Assembly (NCBI RefSeq): GCF_001949145.1
Contig: NW_019091484.1
Coordinates: 612,643 to 676,642 of the forward strand
Origin: Acanthaster planci
Taxonomy: Eukaryota > Echinodermata > Asteroidea > Valvatida > Acanthasteridae
Direction: 5' to 3'
Length of the DNA: 64,000 nt
Shown piece by piece: positions 41,759-55,566 of this stretch (within the stretch, counting starts at the first letter, position 1; every line of letters begins with the position of its first letter). Both the position numbers and the translations under genes were made by a program. The notes beneath the pieces are model-generated. The model was not told the DNA's origin, did no database searches, and saw nothing but the letters and a program-made list of their open reading frames with translations.

Positions 41759-44700
41759 ATGGAATCCACGACTGTGTCAGAGGGTGTGCCCCTTCCGGCA
41801 GACTGGGCCAAGCTGGTGCCCAACATGCCCACCGGTCCCCTAGACCTCTACCGGCAGAAGGCGTCCTTCGGCTGGAAAGATATGAAGTTGCTCACCGAGG
41901 GGGAAGATCAGATCCGATTCCAGGTACTTCATTTGGGACACGATTGTTAGATTTACGCAGTCGGTCAATCACTGCGCTATTGGTCGATCACTGCATTGTC
42001 GGTCAGTCTTGCAGCATATGTCGATCCTTTAGCCAACAGTTGAACACCTTTCTAGTTAAGGACTCTGGAATTACGGTTCAAAGAGGGAAGATTAAAATTA
42101 CCTACCGCATTCACTGATTGGCTAGCACAGCACAATTAACTGCTTGTATGGGTGTTCTGCTCATTCTGGTGACAGCCCTAGATCGAGACCCCAAGTGCAT
42201 GAAATGATGCCAAACCAAATCTGGCCATACGCGCAAGATTAGCCGCTGGAGTGTCTTTTTTTTCTTGAATCCTTTGCTCCAGATGGTGAAGCTGTTTGAA
42301 TAGACAGCCTAAGACAAGGGCATTGTATGTCAAATGTTCAGGGCATTATGGCCATTTATAATACCTTTTCCAACTCCCTGAATCTTTGAAATCTGCTGCT
42401 ACGGAGGAATCTATCTGCATTTACACGTAAACCTTTTCAAGAAGTATTGTACATGAATCCCATTTCAAGAATACATCTGCTGTACCATTTATGATCTTGT
42501 AAATCGTTTCTTAGGTTGAATTGGAAGGATATAATGTATTACATGTGTGTTGTATGAAATCTAATTTAAATGTGTCATTTGTGTAATGCTGATTGGACAC
42601 AAATTCGAGGAAATCGGACCGTCAACTGTCAGTCTTAAAATGGTAGCAAATTGAAATTGCTTTTTGTCCTTAACTACTGTGGGCTCTGGAACGATCTCGA
42701 TATATCCATCTGACTAGATGGGTAAAAATCTGACGTGGGTACTTCATGTGCATCAGTTTGATGTGATATATTTGTTAGCCATTTTAAGAGCCGAAATTTA
42801 GTTGAAAAGTTTGTTCTCATGCAGCCATGGGAACAAATTTTTATTTCACAAGCCGTAATTGTCACTTGAAAAAAACAAAACAGCGTAACTTGTGGAGCAT
42901 CATGGAAAATGAGGCCGTCTTCCAGCATCTTGCCCCAGACGCCACCATGGCAGAGATGCGGGAGGCCACTCAGAGACGCCTCCATCACCTGATGAGGCTC
43001 AACCTCCTCCCCTGGGACAAGCTTTCGGAGCAAATCAACAACATGCAGTGGATGATCGACGGCCTGGGCATGTACGACTGGTCCCTGTCGGCCAAGTACA
43101 TCTTGAATTTCCAGGTGAGATTTAGCTTTGTGTGGAACAGATCGTGGACCCAGACTGTTGCAACTACCACGAAATGGGGATGCTCGGAAATACCCACAAT
43201 TCAGTTCAAATTTTTAAAACAGTGAGAATCATTCTTAGGACGTGGCACGATACAGTGGGAATCACACATGTCTGACAGTAGCTTTGGGGACCAGAAAACG
43301 TTTTGAAGAAGCACCAGGCGCCCTTCAACTCCATCCAAATGTTCTTTTCAGTAAATATCCTTCCCACGATATGGACCTGCCCAGAGCACACAAAATACAC
43401 GGCTGTACTTCTACCCGAATTTCGGAGGAATGTCTGAACTCCCAAACTCTCGCAAGTCACTTCTGCTGTGTCAAAGGGTCGAGAAGTGTGTCAGTTTGCA
43501 TCATCCCTAGTCTCTCCGGAGCAGAAGGAGAGATGTCATCAGTTGACGTAACTCTAATGAACAGAATATGTTGATGGAGTGAAATTAAACAAGAGGATAT
43601 CTTCAGCTGTTAGTCGAAATCCTGTTTTATTAAGGTCTGGTGAACTCTCATGCAAAGTGTCATCTTTGCTGTTTTTATCAGGACGCTTACGGTGCATAGT
43701 ACTAGTAAATTGTTGGAAAATGTCAGAGTTGTTGCTAGGTGTTGATGGCCAGAGGGCCTCAGTGACAATTTGCATAGGGCTGGTTTTCTTCCTTTTCCAC
43801 TCGCAAATTTTAGATACTTTATGTTTAAGAAGCTCTGAGCTTTTGCCCGTATTGCATTGTGTGCACTTTGAATGAAATGTTATTATGGCGGAAGTGTTTG
43901 CGAAGGTTTGAGGAAAGCCACTTTTCTTGCAGATGTTTGGAGGATCCATCATGAGTCTAGGCACAGAACGGCACCAGATATTCAAGGACTTATCGGCTAC
44001 CTTTGAAGTAAGTATCAAAAACGATGGAAATACAGCAAAATTGCTCTAAAATGAACATTGCTCAACTCTTACAAAAATGTTAGGTATTGTGAGTATGGGC
44101 GATTCACAGTACAGTGCGCCATCAAGAGGTTGCCACTGAATGCCTGTTTTGTTGCAGTGCATTGTGGGAAATGCACATGTTCTCTTTGCTGGCTGTGCGT
44201 GTGGAACTTGATGCTTGGTTGCTTGTCAGGGAAGAAAATTGTGTATTTTGAGTTGCACTATTTATCCGCTCCCAGCGGAACAAAAGAGGGCATGTTTTTT
44301 GGTTGTCATGGCGCGCAAGTATATGCGTGTTTGACGCGGAGCACACTGAGTACATGTAAGTAATTTACTCCGGCATATATGGTCTTTGCGTACATGCAGA
44401 CTACGTGCAAGTCTTTCTTTTCGCCGATTGGGGTGCACTTCAGCTCGGGACGGATTACTCCTTACGTCTTTCTTTTGCATGGGATGTGCTAATCTGTTTA
44501 AAAAAAAACATTCCCCAAGTTGTTTTTTTCATGCTCAAATGTGAGTTGCGACAAGGTTGCCATGCTTTCATCAACTTAAAAAAAATGGCCTCTCCATGGC
44601 AACGTCTCAGTGGGTTACTTTATTGGGAATCGCCCGTATTGTTCCATTAAGTGAAAAATGACATCAAAATGAAATTTCAGATCTGGACTGAGTGTTTGTG

Positions 44701-47700
44701 CCATCCAAATTTGCTGTGTGGTGCATGTTACATGTATGACACATGCACGAGTTGCCCTTAAGACTTGAAAAAGTTATTTTTAACCAGGGTTCTTCTGTAT
44801 TCAGTCTTCAAAGATTGAATTTTGTCGTTCACATCTTCTAAGTGTTGTCTGGAGTTAGAATTGTGAACTATAGAATAGGCTTGAGTCGTTTGAAAACTAG
44901 TGGTCTTTGTAACATACAGATAACAAGTAACAATAGCTGTCATTAATAATAATGCACATCTGTAACTGTAAAGATAAGGGCATTTTAGGAAACCTTTGAC
45001 CAAGGTACAGAGACTGTCTCCAGTTATCATGTTAACTGGGGAGGTCAGGGACCTTTTAAAGCCCCAATTTAAGGAATGGGCAAACATGAACCCATTAGTG
45101 GTTGTAGAGAGGGTAACATCACCTCCATTGCAAAGAACCTGTGTACACATTTGGACCCCGAAATTAATGGAGGACATCATGGTCTTACATGTATGCATCC
45201 CAGCCAGTGCGTTGACAACAGTGACCCACATTCCATAGCTGCTATATCCGGTTGTCGCACGGCGTCATGTACTTTTTGTGCATGTGGTCCATTTCAGTTT
45301 TGCACGTTGCAGTCCTTTTCCCTTTTACTGTAACCCTACCCCCCCAGATCTGTGGTTGTTTCTCTCTGACGGAGCTCTCCCACGGCAGTAACACCAAGGC
45401 GATCAGAACCACAGCCACATATGACCCCACATCTGAGGTTGGTTTGTAGACATGAAATGGTTGTGAGATAAAAAGGCTGCTAATGGGTTTTTCAGTGTAA
45501 ATTACAAGCAGTATTTCAGTCAGACATTATCTTATTTCCGTTTTGCAATTTTTGTCTCTTTAAAATGTGTAAAGTAGGTTCCAGTTTAAGTCAATGATTA
45601 AAAAAGGAACAATAAATATAATTGTCATGTTTAGAAAAACTGTGCTTGTCAAAAAGATTTACATAACCAAAATACATGCACTGATACCTCCCCCCATGAA
45701 AACCCACCGATTTGAAAATCTAAGAGAAAAACAAAAAGCTTTATGCAGGAACGACTTTTTAAATATATTTTCAGTGGTATTTTTGAATATAAGCCTAGCT
45801 GTTTATATACACGACCCACTTCCCTTTTTACTCAAAAATTCCTTACTGCTGAAAAGAAGCTTTGAAGTATGCAAATTTTATGTACATGAACAAATCTTTC
45901 AAACTAAAATCAATTTGATTGGAGTACATTCTTCACGAGATGGTGGTATTATCCAAAAAGATACCGTAACACAAACTTTCCCAAGAAAACTTTTTCTTGA
46001 TTGGTTACATGTGTGACCCATTCTTCGGCTAAGTTTTACCAATTTTGTGCATGACGTCTTTCCGTGTTTCATTGATGAGCAGGAGTTTGTTTTCAACACG
46101 CCTGATGTGGAGGCCACCAAATGCTGGGTGGGCCTGATGGGCAAGACGGCCACCCACGCCCTGATGTACGCCCAGCTCTACACCCCCGATGGGGTGTGCC
46201 ACGGGCTGCACCCCTTCGTCGTCCCCCTGCGGGATCCCAAGACCCTCCAGAGCTACCCAGGACTGGTGCTGGGCGACATGGGCAAGAAGATGGGGCAGAA
46301 TGGACTGGACAATGGGTATGGGAGAAATTTTTCTCACTGGGGTCCATCACGCTGCAGTTTCCTTCTGTAGTGTGGTCCATGGGTTTTTCAGGCTTTTTGG
46401 CAACCGGCATCACGATAAGCGACATTTGCTCTCCTGGATGTACAAATTTCTATTAACCATAGTGCTCAGATGATTGTGAAAATGTATGCCGGCATCAGGG
46501 GCAATACGTGCATGTGCAAAATATATGCCAAAAATGTCACATATCATTTTCCATGTAGAAGAATTTTTTCTTCCTCACACTGTGGTATAAACATTTGCAC
46601 TTCTTAGCAGCTATGTCCTTGTTTGTTTGGTAACAAACAAAATGGCCTCCATGTGAAAGAGAGGCTGGCATTTACAGCAGTATACAAACACACACCGCAT
46701 CTCAACAAAAGTGAAAAAGGAGGACATAATCTCAGTTGAGGGATCATCGGAAACTGAATTGTGCAAAAGTCGCCGACAGTACTCTCAGTTTGTTGGGCTG
46801 AAATATTTGTGGTGGAAAATGATACCAAATGAAATATCAGTTATAGTTTAGCGATTAAGAACCCTCTTGTCATTCTTGTTGCTGTTACAGCTTTGTGTCT
46901 TTCAACGATTACCGTATTCCACGAGTCAACCTCTTGAACAGGGGTGGTGACGTCACACCCGAAGGGAAATACGTCACACCGTACAAGGTGCGTCTTGGCC
47001 GAATAGGGACCAGGGAGTAAACTTCACTTAGAAACAAGTCAAACTGTTGTTTTTGACCCTCATCCAACTTGTCTGCAATTCCTCCTGTCTTGAGATGATC
47101 TCCCCGTTACTTCGGCACAATGCTTCTACCATCCTAATAACATGAAATATGACACCCAACTTGAAGTAAAATTAGCACCATCGCATGTAGTTACTGGTCT
47201 AATAATCATTTTAGGCCTACTCATTTGGCTGATTAATACTTTCACATTTTATTTAATAAGGCTAATTAAAGCAATGAATTTTGTAGAATGGAAAAATAAA
47301 GTACCCAAACTTCATTACAAAGTTCTAAGAATGTATCGTTATATTTTGGAAGATCAAAGAAAGTTCCAGGCAAAAATGCCCAGATATTGAATTCATCTTC
47401 TGACTCATACTAAATAATAAATATTGAAACACTGAGTTAATGGTTCCTTTTTGTCCCAACATAGGACCCTACCAAGCGGTTCAGTTCAGCTCTAGGTGCC
47501 TTATCAGCCGGCCGTGTAGGAATCATCAGCATGGCTGTCGTCAACCTGAAGAAAGCCTTAACCATCGCGGTACGGTACTCAGCGGTCCGCAAGCAGTTCG
47601 GACCCACAGATGCAGAGGAAATCCCTGTTTTAGAGTACCAACTCCAGGTACTATGCTCTCTCGTAGTTGTGTTCCTTGCGATGAATTTCGGGACTAGTTT

Positions 47701-50700
47701 GATTTTTGAGGATGGGTACGTGCTCTGTTGCCTTGTTTGAGTGAAGCTTGGGTGTTAAATCTTATGTGTACTGTAAATTTTGCCTGTCACATTCTGTTTT
47801 CCATTAAAGAGAGACGATAACGAGAAGGGACACTGCGTAATGAAAATCCTAGATAAGATTGCAAAATAGTATTATCAGAGATGAGCTCTCTTTTCTCATG
47901 TCTGAACACAAGGTGTGCCCCTTTTCATGTTTGTACACATTTTACCGAAAATTGGCCACAAGCAACCTGCCATTTACATAGGGAGTGGATGCAGCGGGTC
48001 TCTCATGTGGGTCTTGAAGGCTGCATAGCACCTTCTGTCGATCCTGCGTGGCATCCGCAAGGAGTGCTGCTGTAGACTGATTGCCTCTTCACCTCAGCCA
48101 ATGTCACACGGCATCTTATCTCCTCACACAGCAATGGCGTTTGCTCCCCCATGTGGCTGCCATGTATGTCCTTCACAGCTTTGCCAACTACATCGGGGAC
48201 CAGTACCACGAGTTCGTCATCGGCAATTTCCTGAGGGACAAGAGCGAGAGGCAGGTGGGTGTTTGAAGTTGCTGTTGCTGCAGATAAACAGTTTTCATGA
48301 GAAGACACACTGGTGGGCAAAGCTTTGTTGTTTGACTTTTCCTTCATGTCGCAGTAGCCAAGATGTGCTTTTGTCTCAATTCTGGCTCACCAAACTGGCC
48401 ACGCTGTTAATATTTGAGTCGGAGGGGCAGAAGGTCATTGGTTGAGTAGAGTTGGTACTCTGAGTCCTCAAAAATTTGCATCAAAGCCTGCCATCAAGTA
48501 TGAGTTTTTAATTCCTGCCTTAAGTCACAGTCACAAGTGTGCACAGAAGTGGAAAAATAACCCTTACCTTGTCTTTATTTTTGGTGGCATTTTTTTGTGA
48601 TTTTCAGTTGTATGCTCTGGGAAACACCATCGGGGAATAACTCTGTGTTAATTCCGACCTTGGTTTCATTAAAGCGATGCAGTTATCAGTGGGCAGTTTT
48701 GAAGACAGGAGTACTTCCATAAGATGTTAAAAAGAGGATACTGCCTCAAGATAGTTAATTACTAAAAAAAATCAGGCACTTTGCCAGACAAGTTTGCTTC
48801 CCTGTCCCTAGAAAGGGAATGAGTTGAAATTCATTTGACCTGGCATTTTTACCTACACATTACGATGACCTGAAACACAAGTCTCGTTGTCATGTTGCTT
48901 CCCCCAGGCCAGGTTTAGTCGCGAGTTGCACGCCTACTGCAGTGCTGGTAAGCCGCTGGCTACCTGGGCAGCCCGAGATGCTGTGCAGGAATGCAGAGAG
49001 GCTTGCGGGGGACACGGCTTCCTATGGGGTGAGCCGTAGCCATAAGATGAAGATTGTTTCCCATTCACCGATGTATGCTCTGTGCTGTCTGATATTTGGT
49101 CAGGGAAAAGGCCTTGCTTACTTCCACAGATTTGACTTAAGTGCTCCACAAATCTCCCCAAAACATGGTTGCCAGCCAGGCAACTGCTTTCATTAAAAGT
49201 GGTTGCCCAGTGTTTCAGCTCGGTAGCCCAGATTATCAAACATTGCTCGCGAGTGGCATTTTGCAGTAAACGTTGAAACAGTGTCTGACCACAAAATACC
49301 ATACTGCACTCAAACAGAAAAGATTTGACATCATGTCTGGCTGACACACGGTCAACTTTGCTAAAAATGTGGGTCAATTATTTCTTGTACCAGGTACTTA
49401 TATTATTGTTATTTTGCTTATCTGAAATAACCACTGTTTAACAAAAATGTCTAGCCACAAAAACAGGAGGACCTAGACAGTTTGTTCAGGCTATCACTGT
49501 CTCGATTACTGCAAAAACCCATACACATAAAGTCGTTATGGTCATAATTCGTTGAACACTCAGTTGTTGTACGTGTTTGCTACACACAAATCACAGACTG
49601 GAATTGAAGTATAGGGAAGGTAGTGAGAATGTAGTGCCCGCTGAATACGTCGACCGCCAGAGACACGCTTTTTTCCCAGTGCCCCGCGCTATGTAGAAAT
49701 CAAATCGTTGTACTTCTTCACAAATTCTCCATACACGGGGGGGTTAGTCTGATTCCCAGACCTGAGGAATCGTTGGCAAATCTGCAGGCTAGGTCAGGGA
49801 ACCGGACTAGGTACATGTACAGTTTGTACACATGACACGCAACTCAGGCAAAACTTCAAGGCAAACCTTTCGCTGAAATTCATGAGTTTGATTGAGGAAT
49901 TCTTTGTTTTTATTTCTCTTAAAACTGTATTTATCAACTGAGATACAAAATAATAGGAAGCAGAGAAAAGTTAGCACTGTACTTATGCCAGATTTGTCCA
50001 CGGACAACCATTTGTGGAAATTCTTGTTGTCCAGAAAGAGTTTTTTGGTTGTCCCAGGCACCTGGACTACTAATTACTTATCAAAGACTGGACTTGAACG
50101 CATGACCTCCAGCTTTGTTGTGCAGAACTGCAGATAGCTTAACCACTCGACCGCTTGAGATTGTCAGGATTGTTTGGCAGTGTCGGTTAGAACGTGGGCC
50201 CAGTCAGTGCTGAAGTATTCCCAAATAGGCTGAATAACAAAATTCAAAGAGCTGATGCGTGCTGTATAAGCCAGCTTCATCAATTCTGACATTTATTGGT
50301 CTGTGGCTATGTACGTCATCCTCAAGTCTGGAGTTGTTTTGAACAGTTGAAGTATTTTGTTATTGCTTGACAGCGAGTGGTTTTGGTGAGATTCGCAATG
50401 ACAACGACCCCAACTGTACTTACGAAGGTGACAACAACGTCCTACTGATACAAACCAGTAACTATCTGATCAGCCTAGTGCAAGCTAAGCAAACAGGTAG
50501 GTCAGATCGATACAAGCTATTGCGGCATTTTTGCGAGGAATACTCCATGATTTCTAAATTTCCCATTGGGCAGACACCCAAATTGTACACTTGAGATAAA
50601 CCTCCTGCAAGATCCTCTGAAACCACCCTGGCTGATTTTGAACCATCTGTGAATACTGAGGCTACGTAATCCTAACTTTCGGAACATTTCTTTTGGACTA

Positions 50701-53700
50701 TGATCATTTAGGCACTCTGGGACAGACCATGCCCTCCAGTTGTGGGGTTTGGCCTTATGAAAAAGGAATGTTTTTAATATCCTCGCAAAGCACTTTTACA
50801 CCAGGTTACCGATCTTTGCTAAAATGATTGTATGCTCATGATATTTCTTAACTTTGTATGTTGGCCAGGCTATTCTTGGTAATTAGTTTGCATGTCATTT
50901 TCACAGATGATGTGAAGATATGGGCCCCCATGGAGACGGTCGATTTTCTGGACGACATGGAGTCTGTACGCAGTTACCGCTTCGACTGCACCAGCGAAAG
51001 CAAAGTGATGGCCCCCGAGGGTAAGAGAAATGTCCAGGTTGAGTTTCTCAATGACAAAAAAAGCTTGCACCAACTGATCTCCACCCATTTATGCTGAAAT
51101 GGCCTTAAGACCGCTTCAAGCTTAGTACGAAAATGATTGCAATCTTGAAATTGTGCTGTCTTATCAAATAGTTGTGCTATGAATTTGCCAAAGTTACTCA
51201 ATGTGACTGAAGCGAATCTAATAGCTGCAAATGTTTTGTGACGTTAAATTAAAAATCTGAGCATGCAGTTGAAGCTTATGAAAAGAGATACGACATGCAC
51301 CTTGAGCATCTGTATTGATGGATATTGGCGCATTATAAATTTCCATTATTATTATTATTATCATGTACATTGTTTTTAGAAAATGTGACTGTCTGGAAAG
51401 GTTGGTTTCAGTTTATTAAACCTTGGCACAAAAGATTACTAGAAAATGAAAAAGTGAGATCACAAATGAATTAGTGCTAACCTACCATAGCATTTTTCCN
51501 NNNNNNNNNNNNNNNNNNNNNNNNNNNNNNNNNNNNNNNNNNNNNNNNNNNNNNNNNNNNNNNNNNNNNNNNNNNNNNNNNNNNNNNNNNNNNNNNNNNN
51601 NNNNNNNNNNNNNNNNNNNNNNNNNNNNNNNNNNNNNNNNNNNNNNNNNNNNNNNNNNNNNNNNNNNNNNNNNNNNNNNNNNNNNNNNNNNNNNNNNNNN
51701 NNNNNNNNNNNNNNNNNNNNNNNNNNNNNNNNNNNNNNNNNNNNNNNNNNNNNNNNNNNNNNNNNNNNNNNNNNNNNNNNNNNNNNNNNNNNNNNNNNNN
51801 NNNNNNNNNNNNNNNNNNNNNNNNNNNNNNNNNNNNNNNNNNNNNNNNNNNNNNNNNNNNNNNNNNNNNNNNNNNNNNNNNNNNNNNNNNNNNNNNNNNN
51901 NNNNNNNNNNNNNNNNNNNNNNNNNNNNNNNNNNNNNNNNNNNNNNNNNNNNNNNNNNNNNNNNNNNNNNNNNNNNNNNNNNNNNNNNNNNNNNNNNNNN
52001 NNNNNNNNNNNNNNNNNNNNNNNNNNNNNNNNNNNNNNNNNNNNNNNNNNNNNNNNNNNNNNNNNNNNNNNNNNNNNNNNNNNNNNNNNNCCCGCACAGG
52101 TAGTAATTTGCCTGGATTGTCTCTCTACATTTTCTAGCCATTCTCTCGGCGTACAAGTGGCTGGTGGTCTACCTCATCCAAGAGAGTATGTCCAAGCTGC
52201 AGGCAGAGGGCCGGAAGGGCAAAGATGCCTTCACCGCTCGCAACGACAGCCAAGTCTACTACTGCCGATCGCTCGCCATTGCGTACATAGAGGTATCTTG
52301 TTCAAACATTTTACATGGAAAATGAAACCTAATTTGACAACATTGCGTTTGACCCCAGCAGGTCAGCAACCAAGTTAATTGGCCCAATGCACCTGCTCTT
52401 GACCGTGAGGAAATAAATTGCATGACCCAGTTGTCACCTGGCTTAGTTAAAGTCAGTGCTGTTCTGGAGCCTTTCCCAAGTCCCTGTGTCTGCTAAAGTG
52501 AACGCCAGTACATGCGGGTGCAACTCACATACTTATAGGACGCCCCAAAAGGACTGAGTGTGTGCCAAAAAGTAGAAATCATAGTGACCTGCCTCACTAC
52601 TGCCATCATAGTCATGAAGCTCATTTCAGACAGTGACATGTTTCTTTAGGGTTCTGCCCCAAGTTGACACAATGAGCACTGTGTGCTCCAATTTACCAAA
52701 AGCTTTACGAGAAAAGACCCATAAAAACTGACTTCATTGGTACTGAAACTATGGTCGTCTGCCTGGTCGTGCAGCTATTTTTTTTTCTTCAGTAATCCAC
52801 CAGCTTCAAGATTTCTAGGTTTGGCTGACTGGGCTACATCACATGTTAATGATGAAATTGAAAATTTCTGCCTTCCGTTTAAAGGCACGCCAGGTTTCAT
52901 TGCATTTTTCAGCACACTGCTCTGGACGCCTTCATACGTTTCTGCCACAACGATGACATCAACCCCTCCCTCAGGACAGTCCTCCTAAAGCTAGGTAGCT
53001 TGTACGGTCTGTGGAGTCTGGAGAAACACGCCGCAACTCTGTACCAAGGTTAGCCTAGCTGTTCTCATTGTCATCAGGCAGGGTTCTTGGTCTGACTTTT
53101 GGGGGAAGGGGCTTAACCACCTGCTGCCGGGGAACCCCGTTTTGAGCACCATGGGTTTATATGCAGAGCTGGGGTGCCCGATATGGGACAAAAGAGCTGG
53201 TCTGTGTAACAAAAGACTGTACTCGGAGCAAAAGTTCTGCTGCTGGGAATTGCCATCATTTTTTGGCTTGCATTTTTCGAAGGTAATCCCTCACTGTGTT
53301 TAAACAATATACCACTGTTTTGGGCATAGTGCGCCCGCGGATCAGCACTACGGACAAGCACTGCGGCTTTCGAGTCCAGCCTCGTTGGAAAAGACACCAC
53401 TCGCATTCACTGGGGACAAAGGAAATAACGCAACACCTCACAGTTCTGGGCTCTCTTTACAGGGCGGCAGGCCTGGCTGAAATAATCAGGAGTCAATGAA
53501 GATTACCTGTCAGCTTTTAGAGTAGCCACCAAACAGTCATTCGTGTGGGTGTAAATGTCCATTAAATGAAATGATGAATTTTTGAAGAATTTTTGAAAAC
53601 TGAAAATCTGGAAAATCTCCCGTATGTGTGCACTGTATATTTTAAAGCACCCGGCAGCAAGTGGTTAACCAAAAAAAAGACACTAAAATTGGTGTCAAAA

Positions 53701-55040
53701 TGACTTCCAGACATTACTGGAAAAATTCTGAAGGATTGGCACCAAAAACAATGCACTCAACGATATTTGAGAAAACATCAAAGACAGGATTCTGGCCTTC
53801 CCTCCTCCTGCCTCATGCAAGGTTATCTTTTTAAATGCCTTTCCAACATTCTCCGAAAAACTGCTTGAGCTATAAAGAAAAATCACTTAATCATGAAAAA
53901 GAAGCTAACTATGGAGGTTATTTTTGAGTCACCAGATGGAATTTTTAAGTACCATGATCCCATCTCTGTGAAAAAGAGGGCAAACCCAAATTTCATATTT
54001 ATCATCAAAATCTCTAAAAAAGAAATCTCTAAAGGACTCATGCAGTATAATTCATTTGCAGGGTCTGGCTGTTGGCAATCCAGCAGATTAGACATCTTAA
54101 CTCTTATAATCAGGAGCCATTCTCTTTCCAGGTGGGTACTTCTCTGGCAGCGGTCCAGCCCATCTGATCCGAGACGCCATCCTGACCCTCTGCTCTCAGC
54201 TCAAAGACGAAGCCGTGGCCCTCGTGGATGTCTTTGCCCCACCTGACTTCATCCTGAATTCCCCCATCGGTGCTTCGGACGGACAGGTGGGTTTTCCTGG
54301 GGTTGGAGGGAAGCCTTTTATTTGCATTGCTTGCCATCCACAGTCTTGGCAAGGACTAGGTTTGAATTCTCAGACCTATTAGTTTGATGGTCTTTATTCT
54401 GTGTTCTCATGGGAATTCACATTAGTCCCTGTAGTTTTGACTCAGTATCCTAGTCACTGATGGAGATGTTGGAGAGCCTTACACCACTTCATTTGATTGC
54501 ACTTGATTTTAGTTTTCCAAAACAAGATGCTTCACCTAGGGTTTCCCGTTTCTGGTGAAAAGCATTTATTTGGACTTGCTGGTAATTTCAGCATTTTTTT
54601 TTTATTCAAATACTTTTACAGGTGACACAATAATTTATAAATTACAACAACCAGGAAGCACTTTTACAGTTCCAAGTTGACAGCCATTTCTGGCAATTTT
54701 TAGAGTTTTCTAAAAGTGGAACAATTTCTGGTCATGATAATTCCGATGTTGTTTATGGGGGACTGATTTGTTGGGGGTGGGGATGGTGGTGGGGGAAGTC
54801 CATGACTTGAAGCTTATTCCTTATTGGCTGAACTTGTTCGCTTTTCATGAACAAGTTTGAAAAAGTCATGTGAAAAATGAGACTGCTTCATGAATATTTT
54901 TTGACATTTTGATTTTTTACCCTCTCCAACTGCAGGTATACAAGCGTCTGTATGCTGCCTTTCTCCAAACTCCGGGCAGTCTAGAAAGGCCGTCATGGTG
55001 GAAGGAATTCGCCAAGAAGTCTGCTGCAGCTAAACTTTAA
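41759..55040 (+). CDS. ACOX3: Peroxisomal acyl-CoA oxidase 3 (pristanoyl-CoA oxidase type), complete
   Basis: FAD flavoenzyme that desaturates branched-chain (2-methyl) acyl-CoAs in peroxisomes, passing electrons to O2 to give H2O2. Exons: 41759-41923, 42884-43114, 43933-44007, 45348-45437, 46083-46315, 46891-46987, 47465-47647, 48132-48254, 48908-49028, 50374-50496, 50907-51020, 52138-52292, 52913-53048, 54132-54286, 54936-55040 (TAA). The total is 2106 bp, 701 residues; human ACOX3 has 700. Blocks: [34 protein letters not shown] (FAD/substrate site); [60 protein letters not shown] with the expected catalytic Glu (codon 50424-50426, residue 457); [19 protein letters not shown]-terminal AKL, a PTS1 peroxisomal signal. 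The exon junction across the gap at 51500-52090 is in phase and length-matched, so no exon is missing. A TTTCCTGACAG acceptor near 41684 may begin the 5' UTR part of exon 1. Confidence 0.96.
44270..44462. repeat. Dispersed repeat R1, copy 2
   Basis: Second copy of the repeat at 27536-27775, same strand, inside the ACOX3 intron 44008-45347. It is about 45 bp shorter. Confidence 0.65.
50082..50162 (-). repeat. tRNA-like sequence, probable head of a tRNA-derived SINE
   Basis: On the minus strand it reads like a type II (Ser/Leu) tRNA. An A-box-like GGTCGAGTGGTTAAG (complement of 50138-50152) is followed 39 bp later by a B-box-like GTTCAAGTCC (complement of 50090-50099). The acceptor stem does not pair and the anticodon arm (CTGCAGTTCTGCA) is irregular, so it is not a functional tRNA gene. 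Unassigned sequence continues downstream (to about 49980), as a SINE body would. Confidence 0.5.
51500..52090. other. Assembly gap (591 N) in an ACOX3 intron
   Basis: The flanking exons (50907-51020 and 52138-52292) join in phase and match the human protein in length, so the gap is intronic. Confidence 1.
53113..53668. mobile_element. TTAA-ended MITE, best-preserved copy (family T1)
   Basis: 556 bp in an ACOX3 intron. The ends are TTAACCACCTGCTGCCGGG and, on the other strand, TTAACCACTTGCTGCCGGG: a 19-bp inverted terminus with one mismatch that includes TTAA. There is no open frame of transposase type. Related copies are at 19118 and 63558. TTAA targeting is typical of piggyBac and Kolobok elements. 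Confidence 0.85.
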
Positions 55041-55566
55041 TGCTGATAGGGATACACGTGAGGTACTCCGCGAGTAAGGTCAATGAGAAGGGACCTCTGA
55101 ACTTTGACCTTGCAACTGTTCATGTCAGCGTAACATTTTGCAAACCTCCACAGTTGTATCAACTGTAGTGGAAATAATGATATTTGAAATTTTAATTTTA
55201 ATTTTGTTCCCCATTTCCAATGTCCTGTGCTTTTATGTGGCCTTGTGAACAAGGTCTTTCAATACACCTCTTGCCTAGCTAGCCTTGCATAACTGATGAT
55301 GAAGGTGGGGCTAAATTGTGGATTTATTGGGCAAGAATGCATGCTCAGGTGACGATCAAAGTGAAATTCTGTGTAATGCGTATCGATCAAGCAGTCAGAG
55401 GTTTGATTCGCAAATTCTGACAAGATGCTGCTTCGGATGAATTTCAAGAATGATTTAAAGCCCTGATAAAGGCCCCGCCCTGCATCCTTTTTTGTCAGAC
55501 TGTTTGAAGTTCTGCCCTGCCTATCATTTTACCTCTGCCATGTATTATATTTTTCTTCCTTCTTTA

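Noticed and set aside
46093-46456. Alternative-frame open frames over the ACOX3 exon at 46083
   Set aside because: GC-rich exon shadow frames; the true frame matches ACOX3 and keeps splice phase.
50082-50162. Functional tRNA-Ser or tRNA-Leu gene
   Set aside because: The acceptor stem does not pair and the anticodon arm is irregular; kept only as a tRNA-like repeat.
51021-52137. Missing ACOX3 exon hidden in the assembly gap
   Set aside because: The exons on either side join in phase and give the same residue count as human ACOX3 across the junction.
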